DNA of 64,000 nt from Cycas panzhihuaensis (taxonomy: Eukaryota > Cycadophyta): positions 178,629,741 to 178,693,740 of the forward strand of contig CM041465.1 of the NCBI GenBank assembly GCA_023213395.1, given 5' to 3'. Below the pieces are notes generated by a model. That model was not told where the DNA came from and did not search any database. It worked only from the letters and a program-made list of their open reading frames with translations. A program made the translations under genes and the position numbers. Below, in pieces: positions 56,881-64,000 of this stretch. The stretch's first letter is position 1, and each line of letters begins with the position of its first letter.

Positions 56881-57800
56881 AACCCGTGAAGTGGCTTAAC
56901 TCATTTTCTCACAAGAAGACTAAACTTTAACCTTATGAGGAAGTGAAACTTTGGAAAACTCAAAATCCTCACAACTCATGAGACAAAGCTTGTGAAATCA
57001 TGAGGATGAAGGTCTTCATGATCCATGAGACTAGAGTATAGAATCTCTCAACTTCGCAAGAATATAAATACTTTGCAACTTGCAAGGTGATAATCTTGAA
57101 ATTTGTGAAAGCACAAGAAGTCAAAGGGTTGTTTATCGAATCTCTAAACTTTGCAAAAATGCAAGAATTTCACATTTTGTGAAGCAAAACTTGCAAGATC
57201 CACAAAAATGTAGATTATAAACACTTAACAATTTGTGAGACAATGTTACAAGGGCTTTGCAAGTTTGTAAGAGAATGAAAACTTCTCAACCAATAAAAAG
57301 ACAAAACCCCTTCATTTGCAAAGGTGCAAAGATTCCCCAATTCTCCAAGAAAAGATAGAGATCTATAGGGAGAAAAAACTATGAAGTCAGCGAAAGGCAT
57401 GACTGCACTTCGTAAAGATGTGAATATATTATAATTTGCAAAGATGGGAAAAAACTCCAAAATTACAAAGATCACACACTTCGCAAAGGTAGGAAAACTC
57501 AAAAGATGCAAAGGGTCTATACTTCACGAAGGTAGTAAAACATGGAATCTACGAGGGTGCAAGACTTTACACTTCGCAAGGAGGCAAAGGTTTGACATTT
57601 TTCAAAAACGGAAAAGTTCCAAAAGCACAAAAGTACTACACTCTACAAAAATAGAGGATGCCACAACCCACGAAGGAAATGTTTCACAATCCACGAGATT
57701 GCAAAAAACCTGAATTCTGTGAAGAGTTGAAAGCCACAATTCACGAAGATAAGAAAAACCCATCAACTTGTGAGGCTACAAGACATTGCAACCTGCAAAG
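56881..57800. repeat. Decayed repeats with TTCGCGAAG-like core
   Basis: Roughly thirty short motifs of the type CTTCGCAAAG, CTTCACGAAG, CTTTGCAAG, ATCCACGAG or TTGTGAAG recur every 20-45 bases, separated by A-rich spacers that often include GGTGCAAAG or GGAAAA. All are near the palindrome CTTCGCGAAG, and most differences are C to T or G to A at the CpG steps. Open frames over it are artefacts of the regular spacing. Confidence 0.6.
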
Positions 57801-58260
57801 GAAAATGAACCAAACAAAAAAAGTGACATAGAGTAGAACCATGTGGCAATATAGACTATGCAGAGGGGCGATCACCTCTTCAAAAGCACTAATGATCGAC
57901 ACTTAAAATCCCCTCACCTTCTTCAAAGATTCCTCCTTCACTCAATGTCATGTGCCTCCCACTTTTCCTTTGAGCAATTTGACCTTCAATTTATTAAATG
58001 ACTTTTTATATTATTTATAAAGTATATGAACATTTTGCCCTTAAATATTTTCGCACACACATGCATCTCATCATTTCGATCTCATATCATCATAAAAATA
58101 TATATAAATGTACAAAGGTGCACCCCACACCTAATGGGGCATTTCACTAAGCTCCTTTTTGACGTCATAGGGTGATTACATGAAATTGCAACCATAAAAT
58201 ATAAGTACAAGAATACATAATAACAAGTACAAGAAACATACATGTTACAGGGTGTGTACC
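57801..58260. other. Unclassified sequence, perhaps LTR of a minus element
   Basis: No coding. Because a chromovirus-like LTR start lies at its right end (58263-58273), it may be LTR sequence read on the minus strand. Confidence 0.3.
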
Positions 58261-58262
58261 AA

Positions 58263-58273
58263 GGGGTGTTATA
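58263..58273 (-). repeat. Chromovirus-like LTR start
   Basis: Minus strand TATAACACCCC resembles TGTAACACCCC, the common start of chromovirus LTRs. No partner confirmed. Confidence 0.3.
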
Positions 58274-58708
58274 GTATACATTAAGTCTAATGAAAATTTG
58301 TAAAAATATTATTAAAAAAAAATATTTAAAGGACAAAACCATCTTTTTTTCTATAATTAATTTAGCTTTATCTTAATCCATTAAAATTAAGTGTCACTTT
58401 TTTTATTGGAAATAAGGCTTAGAGACGCTTCCAATAAATATGGTATGAAGTGATTTGGAGGTCTGCAACTTCTATAGTAGCTTTCACAAGTTGAAAACAT
58501 AAAATTTTAGGACTGAAAAAAAAATGACAAGATTATTTTAAAAAGCCAATCTCTCCCTCAATTTTTATTAAATGTATATAGTGTAATAACTTAAAAAATA
58601 CAACTCTAGTATGACTGATATAATAACATATTCTATTTGTCCAAACTCAATCATCTAGACTTCCAAAATAGCCATTTTATCCTATGAACACTAATTTACC
58701 CATATCAT

Positions 58709-58720
58709 GCTCCAATACCA
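58709..58720 (-). promoter_or_regulatory. Primer-binding site of a minus-strand element
   Basis: Minus strand TGGTATTGGAGC followed by ATGA, two changes from tRNA-Met complement; to its right TGTAATAATCTTAG at 58723 would be the LTR end. Confidence 0.5.
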
Positions 58721-58722
58721 CA

Positions 58723-59400
58723 TGTAATAATCTTAGATGGGATTTGTTACTTCAAATACACAATATGGCTAAAAATACATTCAATCATGCACAATGCCTA
58801 AATATAACAATAATTGAACCATTCATGACATTCAATAAACATTAACAATATATACAAGACAGTTCCAACAATGAATGAAGTCTGTAATGCATGTTTTGTA
58901 AGTGGGACTTATTCCAAATGTCAAAGCTAAACAAGGATCCAAGATATGTCTAGGTATATACATAAATGGAAGGATTTATAATACCTTCTACTATTACGTA
59001 GCTTCCCTTACAAGCTATACGCTAACTTTAACTTTTACTACAAGCTTAGCACAAATCTCTAGGCACCAAACATCAACTAGGTGAATAATACAAATTGTGC
59101 ATTCCCATTCACATGTCTACAAAATGTATAGAAATCATCAAAATTGGGTTCATGACAATAGCAAAGGTACCATTGAAACAAGCATGTTGTCAAAAATATG
59201 ATACAAAATGTCAAAATTCATACATAATATCAAACCTAAAGTTGATCGCACAGTGGCCAAGTTGGCCAGAGTTAGTCTAATGAGATGGAATTGGCTCTCT
59301 AATCTCACTTTCCTCAATGTTCCTCAATTTAACATGCAACCTTCATGGAAAGCAAGACAAATGAAGATTGCACCTTGAATATGCCTTCATTGTTGTGTGT
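58723..59400. other. Probable LTR or flank, unclassified
   Basis: Would be 5' LTR of the element primed at 58709-58720. Its far end was not found; no coding. Confidence 0.3.
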
Positions 59401-59410
59401 GTTAATTAGA

Positions 59411-59422
59411 GCCCTGATACCA
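59411..59422 (-). promoter_or_regulatory. Primer-binding-site-like sequence
   Basis: Minus strand TGGTATCAGGGC, one change from the tRNA-Met complement, one base from a possible LTR end TGTTTGAATT at 59424. Confidence 0.5.
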
Positions 59423-59623
59423 TTGTTTGAATTTGTTTGCTATAAGCATATGGTCACCAAACAAAATTGTCAAAAAGACACTCAATGGTTGTGCAATAAC
59501 TCAACAAATAGCCATAGTTGTTGGATGCAACATCTCCATGGATATAAATAGCAATAGATATTTAAGAATGCCCCTTCCAAACACTACATTTGACATTTCA
59601 GTATCCACCATAAGAGAAGCTTG

Positions 59624-59988
59624 ATTATGAGCCTTTCCCATCAACTATAGTTGCAAAAATGGCCTTCCTATTGCAAGCTTCACAACTATCATAACCATCA
59701 TAGTTAATTAGTAACTATAGTAATTAATAATAATTTGAATAAGGGCAAGGATGGTTACCAATAGGCAGGAAACATGAAACATTGTGAAGATATGTATATA
59801 TTGCTTGCCTATTTTGTATTACTATTATGTATCAATCGAGTGAAAATCAATCTACAAATAGCAAGTTTTCCACTTTTGTTTTCTTATTTGACTTCTGTAT
59901 GTTTACCAAGCTCTGAATGCAACAATGGTGCTTCGTTAACTTGCTTGGAAGCACATTGCAGATGGTAATAGATCTTTGATCTATTACA
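59624..59988 (+). repeat. Possible 5' LTR of Gypsy-6
   Basis: Ends CA at 59987-59988 two bases before a primer site; TGATTATGAG at 59624 is a possible start. No partner copy. Confidence 0.35.
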
Positions 59989-59990
59989 AG

Positions 59991-60002
59991 TGGTATCAGG
60001 TT
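59991..60002 (+). promoter_or_regulatory. Primer-binding site of Gypsy-6
   Basis: TGGTATCAGGTT, similar to TGGTATCAGAGC over the first nine bases, at the expected place before gag. Confidence 0.65.
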
Positions 60003-60299
60003 TGGCGATACCTGGCATCTACAATCTTCTCAATAAGCAATTTTCCTCCTTTGCAATCTCAATTGGGTAATCCTCTTATGAATAATCCATCCTTCTTTTT
60101 TCAAGGTTTTAACAACAATTAAAACCTTCCCTACATTACCACTTCAAATTTGCCCAAACACTATCAATATTCTCATTTCTACCTTTAGTTCTTGCCTTCC
60201 CTAACATTTTCTTCCTATTCTTTACTGACTATCTCCCATACCTTATATTTAAATCTTTCTACCAGCCCTCTCATCTATAGAGTCTCGCCTTCGTGTATC

Positions 60300-61205
60300 T
60301 GTCTCTTTTCTTTCCACTTAGTCATGTGTTTATAATCAACAGCATTGAAAATTCCCTCAAGCACTTAAGCTTAGATTGGGCACTCACAAGCCAATTGAGG
60401 CCAATTACAAGAAATGTGCTTGAATGACTAATGAGATGACACCAACAATACTATCAACACTCATCTTGAAGAACTTGAGGAATCTATCAATGAAATCAAA
60501 AGTGTGCTCTCTTAACTTATTGAATTTGAACTTAAGAGCAAAGACTTTTCCAAACGCCCAATTCAATATAAAATGTAGAATATTATTTTGAATTTCAACA
60601 TTGAGGAACTTAGGGACATCAATGAGAGGATCACGAAACTCACAACAACCTTTAAGGATATGGCCATACAAAACGAAAATGACAAAACTTGTTTTAGCAT
60701 TAATCATCTTGAAGGGCATATTTACATTTGGGCACAGAAGTGGTACAATGGACAAAAGTTCACCCCATAGAATTCCTTTCTTGAGGCTCTCCGACAATGT
60801 GTTGAAGGACCCAACTGTACACCTTACAAGGTACAACTCTCTCATTGTTTCTAAAATGAAGCTTTCATCAATGACTTAATGAAGTATTTTGAAAATTTAC
60901 ATCTTAAAGGCAATATCTCTAACGAAGAAGCCAATTCTACCAAGCCAATCCTCAACCTGAAATTGGTGCAAAGGTACAAATACTTCAACCTAAATCCTTA
61001 GCTTTTGCCAGTACCTTGGTCGTGAACACATAATCCAAACTCAAAAAACAAGTGTCACGTTACATCCCATCAGCTTGACGCTTAACATTAAGACCTCACC
61101 CCAAATCAAATACTCAAATTGAGGATGTAGACAAAACCAAGAAGAATGATACATGTTATTGGTGCAAAGATAAGTGAATATTGGGCCATAGCAAAGTTTG
61201 CCCAA
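60300..61205 (+). pseudogene. gag: Gypsy-6 gag remnant with zinc knuckle
   Basis: Helical and basic pieces are readable between many stops. The end is clear: NTQIEDVDKTKKNDTCYWCK, then GHSKVCPRQKQLY (61154-61201), a CX2C...GHxxxxC knuckle with an inserted stretch. It leads directly into the protease. The 146-codon minus frame at 60405-60845 is a shadow. Confidence 0.7.
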
Positions 61206-61770
61206 GACAAAAGCAATTATACATCACTGAGCCAAGTCTTGATGACATTGATGCCAATATTATTAAAGAGGGACCCTGATATGAATAGCCACAATCACCA
61301 CCCTTGGAGGATGGACAACTAACCATATCACTAGCAATGATATCATAGATACAACAACCCAATCCAATCAAGTTATATGGGTTCTTCCACAAGGAAAAGG
61401 TGATCATCCTCATCAATCTCAAGACCACTCATAACTTTATAAATACAAAAGTTTCTGTCAAACTTAGCCTCTTCATCAATAGGTTGAAAACCTTCTCTAT
61501 TGTAGCATTGAGTGAAAGGCAAATTACATGCGATGGTGAGATACCACATCAATAGCTTCAAATAGGCTCACTCACATTCTCCACAAACTATCATGCTTTT
61601 CTAATTGGCACCCTCGATATTGTACTTGGTGTTGAATGGCTCAAGGAGCTTGGCACATATGCCTTAAAACTGCAATGAAAATTTTATCTGCTTTCAATAG
61701 GATGCTAAACTCTATCAAGTTGTTGGCACCTCTACACTTGACACTAACATAATCTTAGAACTACAGTAGC
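61206..61770 (+). pseudogene. pro: Gypsy-6 aspartic protease remnant
   Basis: After the zinc knuckle the frame reads KVIILINLKTTHNFINTKV (61400-61450), matching retropepsin I-D-x-G-x-T-H-N-F-I with Asp changed to Asn and Gly to Lys. Then AFLIGTLDIVLGVEWLKELG (61590-61660), the conserved D-x-V-L-G-x-x-W-L block. Three stops; no RT follows. Confidence 0.8.
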
Positions 61771-64000
61771 ATGTGACATGTTGAGATATTAAGGGCACTT
61801 TATATGTGTGATATATGATATATGGTTGAATCCTTTTACGGTTTTATTCAAACCCTAAGTCAAGTATGGAGGATGATCATGCCCAACACCCATGGTTTGA
61901 TTAATGGTTGGCCTATATAGAAGCACTTGCCTTCACAACCAAGTGGATTTTGTAATTCATGGTGTTTGAGTATGTGCTACTCTTCCACATTCACATGTAC
62001 TACACGTCTATCACTGCACCACAAAAAGGTTTCAACACATAGATCTCATTTCAATTCTCCATGCCAAGCAAATCTCTATGCCAAGGCTCCCCTGTTACAT
62101 GCCCGACCATTGACAAAACTGTACATAGAGGATAAACCCTAATTTGATGAAGACAATACAATCGCCATTGCCCATCGCATGCATAATGTCTAAATGCCCT
62201 ACAGATGAAAATATCTTATGATTTTTTTGAAAACCCTATAGAGCTTAGAACTCATCAATAGCTATCTGTCATCTCTATATATAGATTCAGCCACAACTGG
62301 AGGAATATGAGTCACAACCTTTATCTGGCTGAGTTCATACACTCAACACTCTGCGAAGAAACCCTACTAGATCACACAATCATTCGCAAATCACATCCAT
62401 CACCATTGCATGCAGAGAGAGTGCTTAGCCACCATTGATTAAGTTTGTCGTAACGCTTGATCCCATCACGCCACGCAAATACTCCAACCGAAGCTATTAC
62501 GCCATCGCAATCTATGCTTCTACCACATTTTCGATCAATGATATTGCCTCATAGTTGCGCAGCAAAAAAATTGACGTGGAGAGCCGGGTTCGGTAGGTTC
62601 AAATTGTGTTTTACAGAGACAAAGATCACCATGCATACTCGCACTATCCATCGTAGCCATGAAGGCATGAATTGACACATTTAGAGATTAATAGATCAAC
62701 GTAGAAACCCTTGCAGATGTGGAGAGGTGAATTAGCTAATGCGAAGAATGAGTTAGATTATTCATAGACAAATGAATTTACAGAGACAATGTATTTTGAA
62801 ACCCTAAAAAAAAATTGCATTTGGGTTGTATAATTTAATCAAATCACATACTCATTTCAAATTCCACTAGAGTGCCTTACAAATCAACATGACGTCATAT
62901 GGAATGCCGATACAACCAGGGACTATGTTATAAAGGGGTGAACTTCAATTTTTTAAAAGTTGGATCGTATAGTTTTTGTTTTTCCAAATTTTATATTTGA
63001 TATTTAATAAAATTTTGAATTTGATTCTAATTTCTTAAAGATCGTGCACTTTTACATGGGTTACTAGCACATTTCCTTTCATATCTTCTCACTTGTATAT
63101 CAGAATCAGATGTATTCTATTGTGTTGGAAAGCAAAATTTGATACGGTCGCAATGAGTGGTCACACAACCTGCTTTGGACAACATAAGATAGAAAAAATT
63201 CAGGGTAAAATTGATGCAAAGGCTCAAAACTTCATTTTTGATAAATTTCATATCAACTTTTAGAAAAATTTCAATCAATTCCAATGTTTTTAATGGCTTC
63301 GAACATGATGGTAAATTTATTTTTTAGGAATGGTGGATGAAAATTATAATTTGGTATAAAATCAAGCATTTTAAGGCCCATTTATGACATTTTGAGGCCC
63401 ATTTCAGTTGAAAAAAATATATTAAATTAGAAATATTTGATGGATTTGTCATATGAGACATCCTTGATATATTGGTCACCCATTTCCCCCTTGGCAACAT
63501 CACATTTGGTTTAGCGGATAACAAAACCCTAACCAAACATACAGATCACCTGGATATTGAAACAATTTATGTTATCTCGTCAGATGGTAAGTACATTTGC
63601 CTTGCTACAGTGAACTTACCATGGCTAAGTAGTTTGGCCTAGTCCTAGAGTTGATTGTTCAAGATGATCCAACTATCGACTTAATTCAATTGATGAAACT
63701 TTGTTGTTCCTACAAGCAATTTGGAAAGATGATGAACCATGTATTTGAAGCAATTTCCTAGTGAACTGGTGATTACAGCAGTTGGTCACCCATGTATTTC
63801 GATAGATGGATATTGTTTTATATGAACTGAGACATCACTTTGCTTGATTTGATGGTCAACTTAATGTAGATTGAAAGTAGCCACCATACAAGTGAATGAA
63901 GATGTGCACAAAACACTTCATATATGTTAGTTTATATAGACTGATGCTTGATCGAAACAAGTATATAGTTACAAGTCTTTTACAAGTTACATTGATTTGA
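61771..64000. other. Unclassified sequence to the window end
   Basis: No domain, LTR or primer site recognised on either strand. Base composition is more even in 62280-62680, where small frames (72 codons at 62457-62675) occur but match nothing I know. Confidence 0.5.

Noticed and set aside
57444-57713. 89-codon plus frame with recurring His-Phe-Ala-Lys words
   Set aside because: The recurrence comes from the short palindromic DNA repeat; other frames are equally repetitive and no ordered domain is visible.
56881-57800. CRISPR-like array
   Set aside because: Repeats are only about 10 bases, degenerate, and spacers vary in length; the context is plant nuclear DNA.
60405-60845. 146-codon open frame on the minus strand
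   Set aside because: It is antisense to the decayed gag of Gypsy-6, whose plus-strand translation leads into a zinc knuckle and protease.

Overview
The window looks like nuclear DNA of a seed plant with a very large, repeat-packed genome; a gymnosperm is my best guess but is not proven. The grounds are stacked Ty1/copia and Ty3/gypsy LTR retrotransposons, primer-binding sites of the initiator tRNA-Met type, a plant mobile domain (PMD) gene that is known only from plants, AT-rich decayed sequence, and coding remnants whose stop codons mostly look like C-to-T changes (CAG, CAA, CGA to TAG, TAA, TGA). I saw no intact host gene, tRNA, rRNA or CRISPR. Every coding remnant carries stops, frameshifts or truncations.

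Layout. 1-595: unclassified edge. ~596-4345: minus-strand gypsy remnant (Gypsy-1) with its 5' LTR. 4350-5950: minus copia remnant with an internal deletion. 7175-27658: one minus-strand gypsy element (Gypsy-2) with LTRs at both ends, split inside its integrase. Within the split lie a copia element (Copia-1, 8520-14349, plus) and a GC-richer island (14350 to about 23450). 27659-37140: another minus gypsy (Gypsy-4), itself interrupted by a complete-ended copia (Copia-3, 31348-36585) with a recognisable target-site duplication. 37900-46150: several copies of one copia family, arranged so that 3' ends face outward in two head-to-head pairs. 47050-49945: an unclassified GT-biased insert with an A-rich end. 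52400-53165: plus gypsy RT fragment. 54400-56391: minus copia gag with leader and LTR. 56881-57800: decayed repeats with a TTCGCGAAG-like core. 58260-61770: fragments of three elements, ending with a plus gypsy gag-protease. 61771-64000: nothing identified.

The island at 14350-23450 is the most interesting part. It holds three reading frames that stay open except for point stops: a three-exon PMD pseudogene (plus, 18423-20879) with a TATA box; a 140-codon archaeal-type RNase H (minus, 17308-17730) transcribed away from it; and a gag-protease piece (minus, 22208-23450) of Tat/Ogre-like character. Thirteen stops interrupt these frames and I found no frameshift. Intron 1 of the PMD gene contains a perfect 30-bp palindrome, and three 175-180 bp tandem repeats lie beyond its 3' end. 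A retroelement carrying an antisense PMD gene, reduced by deletion, is the simplest reading, but the position of the RNase H does not fit the usual Tat gene order.
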